The position numbers and the translations under genes are program-made. The notes under the pieces are model-generated. The model worked only from the letters and a program-made list of their open reading frames with translations, had not been told where the DNA came from and did not search any database. Positions 24,763 to 32,437 of a stretch of DNA of 33,867 bases are shown in pieces. How positions within the stretch are numbered: the stretch's first letter is position 1; each line of letters begins with the position of its first letter. Where the stretch lies: assembly GCA_045603545.1 (NCBI GenBank), contig JAZUMG010000023.1, forward strand, positions 1 to 33,867, given 5' to 3'. Origin of the DNA: CAAGNP01 sp045603545 (GTDB lineage: Bacteria; Bacteroidota; Bacteroidia; Bacteroidales; UBA932).

Positions 24763-25410
24763 TTATATATACTTAACCAAAATGCTCTTCAGACATTTGC
24801 CCACATGCTCTGCTGCATCTGTAGTCTGCTCCATTTCGTGCATAATCTCCTTCACTTTCATCAACTCGATGCCATCTTTCTCCTCTTCAAAAAGTCTGAT
24901 AATGAATAGTTCATAGATATCATCACCTTTGTTCTCAAGGTCATGGAGCTCATTAGCACATTTTAGGATATCTGCACCGTTTTTGTGTACATCCACTATA
25001 TCGTGCATAGCTTTGACGATATACTGTGCCTCCTGAAGGATAACCTGAGCCATCTTGGTAGCCTCTTCTGGAAGTGGTTTTGGGTTGTAGATGTTGATAC
25101 GTTTGGCCACACTGTTGATACCGTCTATAGTGTCATCAATAGCTGCTGCCAGGTGGTGTATATCTTCACGGTCGAATGGGGTGATGAATGAAGAGGCAAG
25201 CTCTGTGTGGATAGTGGTGTTGATCTCGTCACCCTTGCGTTCGATGTCTTTTACAAGTTTGTAGTATTCTGCACGTTTCTCTACTGTAGGATACTCAATT
25301 CCCTCGAGAAATGTTTCTGCTGCTTTGAGAAGTGTCTCAGCCAAAGATTGGAGTAGTGGAAAAAATTTGGGTTGTTTAGGGGCAAATCTGCTAAAAAATG
25401 AATTGTTCAT
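24763..25410 (-). CDS. DUF47 PhoU-like phosphate transport regulator
   Basis: A 215-residue all-helical PhoU-like protein of the DUF47 family. It begins MNNSFFSRFAPKQPKFFPLL and continues with ERKGDEINTTIHTELASSFI and TPFDREDIHHLAAAIDDTID, the family's metal-binding DR.DI..L...D pattern. The second half repeats the helical bundle (LHDLENKGDDIYELFIIRLF and ending EQTTDAAEHVGKCLKSILVKY). Such proteins accompany PiT permeases and are thought to gate them. It is first in a four-gene unit with pit, the CBM9-like gene and the acyltransferase gene. Confidence 0.94.
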   Translation of the reverse strand: MNNSFFSRFAPKQPKFFPLLQSLAETLLKAAETFLEGIEYPTVEKRAEYYKLVKDIERKGDEINTTIHTELASSFITPFDREDIHHLAAAIDDTIDGINSVAKRINIYNPKPLPEEATKMAQVILQEAQYIVKAMHDIVDVHKNGADILKCANELHDLENKGDDIYELFIIRLFEEEKDGIELMKVKEIMHEMEQTTDAAEHVGKCLKSILVKYI

Positions 25411-25448
25411 ATATTTGTTTGATTATACTTGCTTTTTCTTTGGGGTCA

Positions 25449-25480
25449 CAAATATACAAAAGGGGCAAAAATCTCCCAAA
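25449..25480 (-). promoter_or_regulatory. Promoter of the DUF47-pit operon
   Basis: On the minus strand TTTG (25477-25480), a 20-nt spacer and TATATTTG (25449-25456) match the full Bacteroidota -33/-7 consensus, 38 bp before the ATG. Just upstream an imperfect palindrome, ACCCCTTCCGGAGGGGT (25494-25510), could be an operator. Confidence 0.75.
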
Positions 25481-25516
25481 TTTTTTGGTATGTACCCCTT
25501 CCGGAGGGGTCATGGA

Positions 25517-25554
25517 GTAAAAAAATAAGGTACGCAGATGCTTTTGCGTACCTT
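25517..25554 (-). terminator. Rho-independent terminator of the alkaline phosphatase gene
   Basis: The minus strand has AAGGTACGCA (25554-25545), an 8-nt loop, TGCGTACCTT (25536-25527), then TATTTTTTTA. The 10-bp perfect stem and T-tract lie 72 bp past the stop at 25627. Confidence 0.88.
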
Positions 25555-25626
25555 ACCTCATTTATCTATCTAAATATTTTATATTTAGTAAGTTTAACAA
25601 TTTAGTTAAGGTGATTAACTTTTTTG

Positions 25627-26838
25627 TTACAACTTGCTTCTTCGGGTTTTAAAGTCATTTTTCATCAGTGACTCTATCTTCTTGGGGATGTCTGTATTTT
25701 TCATTATCCCGGCAAAGCATTCTGCCCCGGGACCATAGGCAAATACAGGGACTACAGTACCGGTATGACCTTTTGTGCTGAAATTAAGAGAGACTTTTTC
25801 CTTCTTTCCCACTTCGTGATGCTTGTACGCTATCCCTGTTCCACCTGTTTCGTGGTCTGCAGTCACCACCAGAAGTGTATTGGGATGGTTATGTACATAA
25901 TCTATCAGGAGCATAAGGGTATTGTTGAAGTCATACATCTCAAGTTTCATCCCATCGCTGTCGTTGTTATGGCCATATCCGTCGATGATGGCACTCTCGA
26001 TCATCAGGAAAAATCCATTTTTCGCCCCCTTCTCAAGGGTTTCAAGTGCACTCATACTTGCCACTGAAAGGTATTCTCTGGGGTTTGATATATCTGTCTT
26101 GTCCCCGGCGTATGTAGTACCTTCACTTGCCAATCTTGATGAGTAGCCGAGAAATGCTCCGTTTTCAGCACTCCTGGCCACCTGTGGCTGATTTCTCCTG
26201 TGTACCTGGCTCATAGGGAGTATTGCTACAAATTTATCTGCACATGGATTGACTATATATTTCCAATCAAAATAGACTTCGTACTGTTTCTTTTTCAGTG
26301 CCCAGATCAGATCCACCGAATCAGGTCTGTCATTAAATACGGAGAGTCCTGAACCGATAGCTACATCCACACCACTCTCGACAAATTGTTCAGCTATCTT
26401 ATACCCTTCACTGCGGCTCTTCACACCAGCATAAAAAGCTGCCGGTGTGGCTTCTGTGAGTGTTGTATTGACCACTATACCTGTCCTTTTTCCCATTGCC
26501 TGGGCCTTTTTCAAAATGCTGGTAAGCTGGTTACCGTCAGGATCGAGTCCCAGGTACCCATTGAGGGTCCTTTTCCCTGTCGCCAGCGCAGTACCACCCG
26601 CGGGTGAGTCTGTTACGTGATTGTCGGCCGAAGAGGTTTCCTGGAAGCCTACAGCGTGGGCCATTTCAAAACCGGTCACCTGATCGTGAGTCAAAAGTGC
26701 CGTTGATACTGCTCCAAAACCCATTCCATCACCGATAAGATAGATTACGTTTTTTACATCTTTAGACCTGTCATAAGTACAGGAGTTGATAACGGCTCCT
26801 AAAGCCATCACCAACAGGAGTTTGAAGTAGTTTTTCAT
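25627..26838 (-). CDS. Alkaline phosphatase, lipoprotein
   Basis: Releases phosphate from monoesters outside the cytoplasm. The 403-residue protein starts with a lipoprotein signal, MKNYFKLLLVMALGAVINSC, with Cys20 as the lipidation site. Family motifs are VIYLIGDGMGFGAV (first metal aspartate), VTDSPAGGTALATGKRT (nucleophile serine), LMIESAIIDGYGHNND (Glu, Asp and His metal ligands), VVTADHETGG (Asp-His) and TKGHTGTVVPVFAYGP (last metal His). The spacing agrees with the PhoA superfamily. The PAG in place of the common AAS after the nucleophile serine is a variation. It lies beside the DUF47-pit unit on the same strand but ends in its own terminator. No clear promoter box is seen upstream. 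Confidence 0.93.
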   Translation of the reverse strand: MKNYFKLLLVMALGAVINSCTYDRSKDVKNVIYLIGDGMGFGAVSTALLTHDQVTGFEMAHAVGFQETSSADNHVTDSPAGGTALATGKRTLNGYLGLDPDGNQLTSILKKAQAMGKRTGIVVNTTLTEATPAAFYAGVKSRSEGYKIAEQFVESGVDVAIGSGLSVFNDRPDSVDLIWALKKKQYEVYFDWKYIVNPCADKFVAILPMSQVHRRNQPQVARSAENGAFLGYSSRLASEGTTYAGDKTDISNPREYLSVASMSALETLEKGAKNGFFLMIESAIIDGYGHNNDSDGMKLEMYDFNNTLMLLIDYVHNHPNTLLVVTADHETGGTGIAYKHHEVGKKEKVSLNFSTKGHTGTVVPVFAYGPGAECFAGIMKNTDIPKKIESLMKNDFKTRRSKL

Positions 26839-26899
26839 AAAATGAAAAGTTAGAAGATGAATTAAAATCCTCTCTACAAAAAGTGTTCCTTTTTTTAGC

Positions 26900-28081
26900 C
26901 TATTTGAGTTTCGGCTTTAAAATATGACTTCTCCACAGTATAAAGAATTGATTTATAAGACTTTCCTTATACACAATTCTGTTTTTCCACATATTGCCTG
27001 TCCATCTGCGGAGCTTCCAGAGATATATCAGCGGGGTCCCTTTTTTAGGCATAGGCACCTGAAATGCAGGGCAAAGGATCTCCTCAAGAACCCTCTTCTC
27101 CAGCTTGGTGTCCCTTTCATATTGCGGCAGCAATGACCTGTCTACCCCCAATTGTTCTATCGCAATGGTATTGATGGCATTGAGAAATCTGTGCATATTC
27201 ATTTCGCGTGCAAACGCATAAAAGCGGCCCCAATCTACCTGCTTCCCGTAATTTTGAAGGAACAAGGCCCAATCGACGAGGTGCCTCAGTCCTATCCTCT
27301 CTGCAGCAAAATGGGCAGCTGCGTGTCTCAGAAGAAAGAGTGCATTGAACTCAGGGCAAGGGATATAGAATTTCGCCCCGTTGGAGAGTTCACGTGCTTC
27401 CCCTTTATTGGCCTCCACCTCGGCTATAAGCCTCTGCTCAATGATTTTATTTGAAAGGTGCGACTCTGTATTGAGGAAATCGTAGTGGTTTTCAAGCATC
27501 ACCCCACGGTAATAGTTGACAGTATGGTGGTGCTTATTGAGGTCTGTAGTGAGGTTATGGGTCTCTTCCAGCACCTTGTCCCCCTTGGCATACTCTCCAT
27601 AAAGGTAGAAGTCAATGTCTCCGCAAGGACGGTGCTTTGGTTCGGGATACAGAAGGCTGAGTCCGTACCCCTTGATTACCATCATATCCATCCCATTGGC
27701 GGCAAAAAGCTCCGCAAGTTCCTCCAGGACAATGCGCTGACGCTCATATCTCTGCTCGATTTTCTCCACATTCAGTGCCCAATTCAGTCTCAGTCCCTTG
27801 TCCATCGGCAGATCCTTCACTCCATCCCATAGAACTCCCAGTACCCCCTGATACGATGCCTGACGGTATATCTCCTGCCACTGCTGCTTGTCAACCTCAT
27901 GCCAACCCTCTTGACACTGGTCATGCCCGGCTTGTTCGGGGGTATGTTCACCGTTACCCTGCTTCTTGTCGCCGTCATGCCCGACTTGTTCGGGCATCTG
28001 TGCTGCTTTATTCTTTGGCAATGATTCTCCCCACAGCGCTCTGCGCAACAAAGCAAATAGTATTTCGTCAGTCCTTTTCAT
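26900..28081 (-). CDS. Nucleotidyltransferase family protein with palindromic-element insert
   Basis: A 393-residue protein of the NTP_transf_5 type. The N-terminal helix MKRTDEILFALLRRALWGES is followed by DKQQWQEIYRQASYQGVLG. The nucleotidyltransferase core is MVIKGYGLSLLYPEPKHRPC then GDIDFYL, with D155 and D157 as likely metal ligands. The rest is helical, including a FLLRHAAAHFAAERIGLRHL segment. Its substrate is not known; relatives lie near polysaccharide genes. Residues about 21-63 look inserted: MPEQVGHDGDKKQGNGEH is followed by TPEQAGHD, an 18-residue tandem repeat encoded by a palindrome (27974-28000 and 27921-27947). RfbB, encoded downstream at 29037, carries the same peptide. It follows rfbB on the same strand after 157 bp of repeats. 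Confidence 0.8.
   Translation of the reverse strand: MKRTDEILFALLRRALWGESLPKNKAAQMPEQVGHDGDKKQGNGEHTPEQAGHDQCQEGWHEVDKQQWQEIYRQASYQGVLGVLWDGVKDLPMDKGLRLNWALNVEKIEQRYERQRIVLEELAELFAANGMDMMVIKGYGLSLLYPEPKHRPCGDIDFYLYGEYAKGDKVLEETHNLTTDLNKHHHTVNYYRGVMLENHYDFLNTESHLSNKIIEQRLIAEVEANKGEARELSNGAKFYIPCPEFNALFLLRHAAAHFAAERIGLRHLVDWALFLQNYGKQVDWGRFYAFAREMNMHRFLNAINTIAIEQLGVDRSLLPQYERDTKLEKRVLEEILCPAFQVPMPKKGTPLIYLWKLRRWTGNMWKNRIVYKESLINQFFILWRSHILKPKLK
27921..28000. repeat. Two copies of a coding palindrome inside the nucleotidyltransferase gene
   Basis: The palindrome ATGCCCGA, 5-nt loop, TCGGGCAT lies at 27974-28000 in its intact 27-bp form. A diverged copy lies exactly 54 bp away at 27921-27947. 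The 54-bp step equals 18 codons, so the tandem copies stay in frame. The 27-bp copy is identical to that at 29037-29063. Confidence 0.85.
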
Positions 28082-28123
28082 AGTTCAGAAGTTTATCTCT
28101 TGGGCAAATGCCGCTATTTTGTT

Positions 28124-28237
28124 ACACACCTGCAAGTTTTTGCCGTTTTTTCTGCATGTGTGTCTCGAAAACACCCTGTTTCCGGCCTATTTTGCCACAC
28201 ACCTGCAAGTTTTCTCCCGATTTCCTGCATGTGTGTC
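28124..28237. repeat. Paired 41-bp palindromic repeat, copies A and B
   Basis: Copies at 28124-28164 and 28197-28237 begin ACACACCTGCAAGTTTT and end TGCATGTGTGTC, with 73-bp spacing. Their ends form an imperfect inverted repeat (CACACCTGCA with TGCATGTGTG). The same module, with a related spacer, occurs in the opposite orientation at 33570-33680. Nothing else is seen in this gap of 157 bp. Confidence 0.85.
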
Positions 28238-28238
28238 G

Positions 28239-29432
28239 TTATCTTCCTTTATACATATCTTCGTAGTACTTCATGTAGTCGCCACTGGTGACATTGTCCA
28301 TCCACTCCTGATTCTCAAGATACCAGCGGACTGTCTTCTCGATACCCTCTTCGAACTGCAGGGATGGTTCCCAGCCAAGTTCCTTCTGGAGTTTGGTCGA
28401 GTCGATAGCGTAGCGGGCATCGTGTCCCAAGCGATCGGTGACATATGTGATAAGGTCCAAGCTGTACCCCTCTGGATTACCGAGGATACGGTCTACAGTT
28501 TTTATCATCACCTTGATAAGGTCGATATTTTTCCACTCATTGAAGCCACCGATATTGTATGTCTCAGCTGTCTTGCCTTCATGGAAAATGAGATCTATCG
28601 CTCTGGCATGGTCCTCTACATATAGCCAGTCGCGTACATTCTCCCCCTTTCCGTAGACAGGGAGTGGTTTGCGGTGACGGATATTGTTTATAAACAGTGG
28701 GATAAGCTTCTCTGGGAACTGGTACGGACCGTAGTTATTTGAGCAGTTGGTAACAATTGTAGGCATGCCATATGTGTCGTGGTACGCACGTACAAAGTGG
28801 TCTGAGCTCGCCTTTGATGCACTGTATGGTGAGTGTGGATTGTACTTTGTGGTCTCATAGAAGAAGTCATCACCATAGGCCTTATGTCCTTCTGAGGATG
28901 CCACAGTCTTGAATGGTGGCTCGATCCCCTCCGGATGATTCATCTTAAGGGCGCCGTATACTTCGTCTGTGGATATGTGGTAGAATCTACATTGAACACT
29001 TTGAGTCTGTGTCATGTTATCCTGCTTCTCAGCGGTGTCATGCCCGACTTGTTCGGGCATCTGATATTCCATTGACTCCCAATAGAGTTTGGCAGCCTGA
29101 AGGAGCGACAGGGTGCCCATTACATTGGTCTGGGCAAATGTGAAAGGGTCTTTTATGCTGCGGTCCACGTGTGATTCTGCTGCCAGATGGATAATTCCAT
29201 CTATCCTCTCATCCTGCATCAGCTGATATACCCCCTCGAAATCACAAATATCCATCCTTACAAATTTGTAGTTCTCCCTACCCTCCAGATCCTTAAGATT
29301 CGCCAGATTGCCGGCATAGGTAAGCTTATCCAGACAAACGATCTTATAATCAGGATATTTGTTTACAAACAAACGCACCACATGGGACCCGATAAATCCG
29401 GCCCCTCCGGTGATCAATATTCTCCTTTTCAT
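28239..29432 (-). CDS. rfbB: dTDP-glucose 4,6-dehydratase with palindromic-element insert
   Basis: Second step of dTDP-rhamnose synthesis (dTDP-glucose to the 4-keto-6-deoxy sugar, NAD-dependent). The 397 residues exceed the usual 350-380. The Rossmann motif GGAGFIG is at 9-15, the catalytic STDEVYG at 154-160, and the YSASK Tyr-Lys pair follows. The family's PTIVTNCSNNYGPYQFPEKL and LITYVTDRLGHDARYAID are intact. Residues about 124-147 (QMPEQVGHDTAEKQDN and onward) have no counterpart in ordinary RfbB; they lie in the surface loop just before the catalytic strand and are encoded by the palindrome at 29037-29063. The loop varies in length in the family, so the enzyme is probably active. Order on minus is rfbA, rfbC, rfbD, rfbB. 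Confidence 0.94.
   Translation of the reverse strand: MKRRILITGGAGFIGSHVVRLFVNKYPDYKIVCLDKLTYAGNLANLKDLEGRENYKFVRMDICDFEGVYQLMQDERIDGIIHLAAESHVDRSIKDPFTFAQTNVMGTLSLLQAAKLYWESMEYQMPEQVGHDTAEKQDNMTQTQSVQCRFYHISTDEVYGALKMNHPEGIEPPFKTVASSEGHKAYGDDFFYETTKYNPHSPYSASKASSDHFVRAYHDTYGMPTIVTNCSNNYGPYQFPEKLIPLFINNIRHRKPLPVYGKGENVRDWLYVEDHARAIDLIFHEGKTAETYNIGGFNEWKNIDLIKVMIKTVDRILGNPEGYSLDLITYVTDRLGHDARYAIDSTKLQKELGWEPSLQFEEGIEKTVRWYLENQEWMDNVTSGDYMKYYEDMYKGR
29037..29063. repeat. Coding palindrome inside rfbB
   Basis: A 27-bp sequence with the arms ATGCCCGA and TCGGGCAT, identical to that at 27974-28000. Read on the minus strand it encodes MPEQVGHD (RfbB residues 125-132). Similarity continues on the downstream coding side (QMPEQVGHD..EKQDN against QMPEQVGHDGDKKQGN). 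Confidence 0.9.
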
Positions 29433-29440
29433 ATATACTG

Positions 29441-30355
29441 TTATTGAATATTCTGAAGGTTAGTTATACATTTCCTTAGAGAGTCGGTCCAATATGGAAT
29501 CTTCAGGCCGAATGTCTCTTTGATTTTGGTTTTATCGAGGACTGAGTAGGCAGGACGGTTCACTTTTGATGGGAATTCGTCGCTGTGGCAAGGCTGGATG
29601 TCGCACTCGGTATGCCCGGCGTATTCCGCTATAGTCCTTGCGAAGTCGTACCAGCTGCACACCCCCTCATTTGAAAAATGATAGATGCCAGCCGAGGGCG
29701 GCAAATCATTTTGAATGCAAAAGTCTGCAGCAGCATTAATTATAGTGATTATCGCCTCCGCCAAATCCCTCGCATAGGTCGGGGTGCCGACCTGATCGAA
29801 AACCACCTTGAGCTGAGACTTGGTAGCAGTAAGCTGAAGCATTGTCTTGCAGAAATTCTTCCCGTATTCTGAATAGAGCCAGGCGGTGCGGATTATTATA
29901 TGGCGACATCCCACTGCTGCAATTGCCTCTTCTCCACGCAGTTTGGTCAGACCGTAAACACCTGTTGGGGTGCCGCATTGCTCTTCACGGCAAGGGGTAT
30001 TGTAGGGATCTCCTCCGAACACATAGTCGGTAGAAATATGGACTAGAAGGCCATCCACCTCCCTCATTGCGATAGCGAGATTCTCAGGAGCCTTGGCATT
30101 CAGAAGATCTGCAAGTTCAAAATTATCCTCGGCGGCATCAACATTGGTATAGGCTGCGCAATTGACCACTGCCTCTATCCCCTCAGCAGTCACCATAGCC
30201 CGTACAGCCTCCCCATCGGTGATATCAAGCATCTGAGTCTGAAGCCCTTCAGCCTCCACTACATCGGTAAAGACGAAGTTGTGCCCACTATCTGGGGCGA
30301 GGAGCCTGATGCAGCGGCCGAGCTGCCCGTTTGCACCTGTTACCAGTATTTTCAT
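29441..30355 (-). CDS. rfbD: dTDP-4-dehydrorhamnose reductase
   Basis: Last step of dTDP-L-rhamnose synthesis, reducing the 4-keto group with NAD(P)H. The 304-residue short-chain reductase starts MKILVTGANGQLGRCIRLLA (GxxGxxG). It holds NCAAYTNVDAAEDNFELADL, LLVHISTDYVFGGDPYNTPC, GVYGLTKLRGEEA (Tyr-Lys pair) and the C-terminal PSKVNRPAYSVLDKTKIKET. All family motifs are intact. It overlaps rfbC by ATGA (30352-30355) and stops 8 bp before rfbB. Confidence 0.96.
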   Translation of the reverse strand: MKILVTGANGQLGRCIRLLAPDSGHNFVFTDVVEAEGLQTQMLDITDGEAVRAMVTAEGIEAVVNCAAYTNVDAAEDNFELADLLNAKAPENLAIAMREVDGLLVHISTDYVFGGDPYNTPCREEQCGTPTGVYGLTKLRGEEAIAAVGCRHIIIRTAWLYSEYGKNFCKTMLQLTATKSQLKVVFDQVGTPTYARDLAEAIITIINAAADFCIQNDLPPSAGIYHFSNEGVCSWYDFARTIAEYAGHTECDIQPCHSDEFPSKVNRPAYSVLDKTKIKETFGLKIPYWTDSLRKCITNLQNIQ

Positions 30356-30897
30356 AGCTCTGCCTCTTTTAATCGTGGATGCTTGCGGTCCTTGTCGCTG
30401 AGAATAACATCTGATGCCGGAATTTGCCAGTCAATAGCAACATCCGGGTCATCCCATGCGATAGCCCCCTCTGCCTCAGGACAATAGAACTCGTCGCACT
30501 TGTATTGGAATACTGCTTCCTGGCTAAGAACCACAAAACCGTGTGCAAACCCTTTAGGGATGAAAAACTGTCGGTGATTCTCGGCTGTGAGCTCTGCTGC
30601 AACGTGTTTGCCGAATGTTGGGGAGCCCGGACGGATATCCACTGCCACATCCAGCACCTTGCCGCTAATCACGCGAACCAGTTTGGCTTGCGCATGCTCA
30701 CCCTTCTGGAAATGGAGCCCGCGGACCACTCCGTAGCACGATTTTGACTCATTGTCCTGCACAAAATGTACGTCCACGCCACTTTTTGCAGCGAACTCCC
30801 TCTCATTGAAACTCTCGAAAAAGTAGCCCCTGTGGTCCCCAAACACCTTCGGTTCGATAATCAGAACCCCATCTATCGCTGTCTTAATTACTTCCAT
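30352..30897 (-). CDS. rfbC: dTDP-4-dehydrorhamnose 3,5-epimerase
   Basis: Third step of dTDP-rhamnose synthesis, a cofactor-free cupin epimerase. The 181 residues are standard. The catalytic histidine is His62 in GVVRGLHFQKGEHAQAKLVR, and the FIPKGFAHGFVVLSQEAVFQ block with the following tyrosine completes the site. The early segment KVFGDHRGYFFESFNEREFA is typical. It overlaps rfbA by 14 bp and rfbD by 4 bp, so the three are translationally coupled. Confidence 0.96.
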   Translation of the reverse strand: MEVIKTAIDGVLIIEPKVFGDHRGYFFESFNEREFAAKSGVDVHFVQDNESKSCYGVVRGLHFQKGEHAQAKLVRVISGKVLDVAVDIRPGSPTFGKHVAAELTAENHRQFFIPKGFAHGFVVLSQEAVFQYKCDEFYCPEAEGAIAWDDPDVAIDWQIPASDVILSDKDRKHPRLKEAEL

Positions 30898-31777
30898 TTT
30901 TCACGTCCTCTATTACCTTTAGCAGGTATTGTCCATATTGGTTTTTAAGCATTGGCTGCGCAATCTCCCTCAGTTTCTCCTCAGTGATCCACCCGTTACG
31001 ATAGGCAATGCCCTCCAGGCAGGCAATTTTCAGCCCTTGGCGCTTCTCTATCACCTCAACGAAGGTCGAAGCCTCGCTGAGGGAGTCATGGGTGCCGGTA
31101 TCGAGCCATGCAAATCCCCTTCCAAGGGGTTGAACCCTGAGTTCGCCATCCTCCAAAAAGCGTTGGTTTACAGAGGTTATCTCCAGTTCTCCGCGGGCAG
31201 AAGGTTTGATGGTCTTGGCCACATCCACTACCTTATTTGGGTAGAAATAGAGCCCTACCACCGCATAATTTGATTTGGGATGTGCAGGCTTCTCCTCGAT
31301 AGAGATACAATTACCCTGCGGATCAAACTCCGCCACTCCGTAGCGCTCGGGATCGCTCACCCAATAGCCGAAAACTGTCGCTTTCGAATCCTCCTCTGCC
31401 GCCCGGACCGCTTCGCGCAATTTCCCTGTGAAATGGGCTCCGTAGAATATATTGTCCCCCAGTACCAGACAGGCAGTGTCTTCACCGATGAACTTCTCCC
31501 CTATTATAAACGCCTGTGCCAATCCGTCAGGGCTTGGCTGCTCAGCATATTCGAAGCGGACTCCATAATCGGAGCCGTCCCCGAGAAGCCTTTTGAATCC
31601 TGGTAGGTCATCAGGGGTGGAGATAATCAGTATATCCCTGATTCCGGCCAACATAAGGACCGAAATAGGGTAATAAACCATCGGCTTGTCATATATTGGA
31701 AGGAGCTGTTTGCTCACCCCTTTGGTCACCGGATAAAGCCTTGTCCCGCTCCCACCTGCCAAAACAATACCTTTCAT
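30884..31777 (-). CDS. rfbA: Glucose-1-phosphate thymidylyltransferase
   Basis: First step of dTDP-rhamnose synthesis (glucose 1-phosphate + dTTP). The 297 residues carry the nucleotidyltransferase signature GIVLAGGSGTRLYPVT at the start and SKQLLPIYDKPMVYYPISVL after it. The metal-binding ACLVLGDNIFYG and FAWLDTGTHDSL are also present. The length and motifs agree with the RmlA short form. It is the first rfb gene and begins 9 bp after the ParE-like toxin stop, so its transcription may come from the toxin-antitoxin promoter at 32343. Confidence 0.96.
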   Translation of the reverse strand: MKGIVLAGGSGTRLYPVTKGVSKQLLPIYDKPMVYYPISVLMLAGIRDILIISTPDDLPGFKRLLGDGSDYGVRFEYAEQPSPDGLAQAFIIGEKFIGEDTACLVLGDNIFYGAHFTGKLREAVRAAEEDSKATVFGYWVSDPERYGVAEFDPQGNCISIEEKPAHPKSNYAVVGLYFYPNKVVDVAKTIKPSARGELEITSVNQRFLEDGELRVQPLGRGFAWLDTGTHDSLSEASTFVEVIEKRQGLKIACLEGIAYRNGWITEEKLREIAQPMLKNQYGQYLLKVIEDVKNGSN

Positions 31778-31786
31778 ATTTTCAAT

Positions 31787-32077
31787 TTATATATGTCTTT
31801 CAAAGTCCATTTTCTCATGGAGAATACGACTAATCAAAACAATGTTAGTATTTGATATCTTATAAAAAATAATATGTTTGCCTACCTTTTGCTTTCTATA
31901 TCCAATCCTGATATAATCACAGGACCTACCTATCTCAAAAGGGGTCTTCCCTATTTGCTCAAATGTTTCTAAAATTGCTTTGAGATATTTATTTGCTTGC
32001 TCTTTAGACCAATTGTCCAAAGTGTATTGCCAAATATCCAACAAATCTCTTTCTGCCTTCTTAGATATTCTGTACAT
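31787..32077 (-). CDS. ParE/RelE-type toxin
   Basis: A 96-residue ParE-family toxin: MYRISKKAERDLLDIWQYTL, then WSKEQANKYLKAILETFEQI, RSCDYIRIGYRKQKVGKHII and the ending NIVLISRILHEKMDFERHI. These are the usual ParE features: the N-terminal helix with ERDL, the basic beta-strand region, and the ILHEKMD tail. Family members poison gyrase. The 5' end overlaps the antitoxin gene by 17 bp. The gene is AT-rich compared with the rfb genes and probably came with its antitoxin by transfer. Confidence 0.92.
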   Translation of the reverse strand: MYRISKKAERDLLDIWQYTLDNWSKEQANKYLKAILETFEQIGKTPFEIGRSCDYIRIGYRKQKVGKHIIFYKISNTNIVLISRILHEKMDFERHI

Positions 32078-32321
32078 CTGCTTCCTCCCCCTCGTTCAAT
32101 TTTTTCAGGAATTCGTCAGGATTAAATCCATTGACTATTCCACTCTCTTCCCCCTCAATTAAAGCAGCACGTATAGCAGCAAGTTTCATCTCATCCTCTT
32201 CCAACCTGCGTAGTCCGGCACGCACCACCTCACTTACATTATTGTATCGACCATTGGCAATGCTGGCCTGTATAAAACCCTCATAGTGAGGTCCTAATGT
32301 AACAGTAACTGTTCTTGCCAT
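32061..32321 (-). CDS. ParD-type antitoxin
   Basis: An 86-residue ribbon-helix-helix antitoxin: MARTVTVTLGPHYEGFIQAS, then NGRYNNVSEVVRAGLRRLEE (the RHH dimer helix) and an acidic, flexible C-terminal tail (IVNGFNPDEFLKKLNEGEEA) that would bind the toxin. It precedes and overlaps the toxin gene, the normal order. Its promoter at 32343-32373 contains an inverted repeat suited to autoregulation. Confidence 0.92.
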   Translation of the reverse strand: MARTVTVTLGPHYEGFIQASIANGRYNNVSEVVRAGLRRLEEDEMKLAAIRAALIEGEESGIVNGFNPDEFLKKLNEGEEADVQNI

Positions 32322-32342
32322 ATTCTAATATTTTAGTTCATA

Positions 32343-32373
32343 CAAATGTAAGAACAAATCTTACTTATTCAAA
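32343..32373 (-). promoter_or_regulatory. ParDE promoter with operator palindrome
   Basis: The minus strand has TTTG (32370-32373), a 19-nt spacer and TACATTTG (32343-32350), the full -33/-7 pattern. Within it GTAAGA (32348-32353) and TCTTAC (32359-32364) form an inverted repeat around a 5-bp centre, as expected for a ribbon-helix-helix repressor site. Confidence 0.75.
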
Positions 32374-32416
32374 ATAAAAAAAGCCCGAAGGGCAGTATGA
32401 TTTGCACCTTCGGGCT
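32371..32416 (-). terminator. Rho-independent terminator of the lipocalin gene
   Basis: The minus strand has AGCCCGAAGG (32416-32407), a 15-nt loop, CCTTCGGGCT (32391-32382), then TTTTTTATTTT. The 10-bp perfect stem and T-tract lie 22 bp past the lipocalin stop. It also insulates the ParDE promoter. Confidence 0.9.
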
Positions 32417-32437
32417 GGGATTGTATATTGTGAGGGA

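Noticed and set aside
27821..29063. Frameshift or assembly error as the cause of the extra residues in RfbB and the nucleotidyltransferase
   Set aside because: Both genes are open throughout with intact motifs on both sides, and the extra segments are the same palindrome in the same frame, so insertion is more likely.
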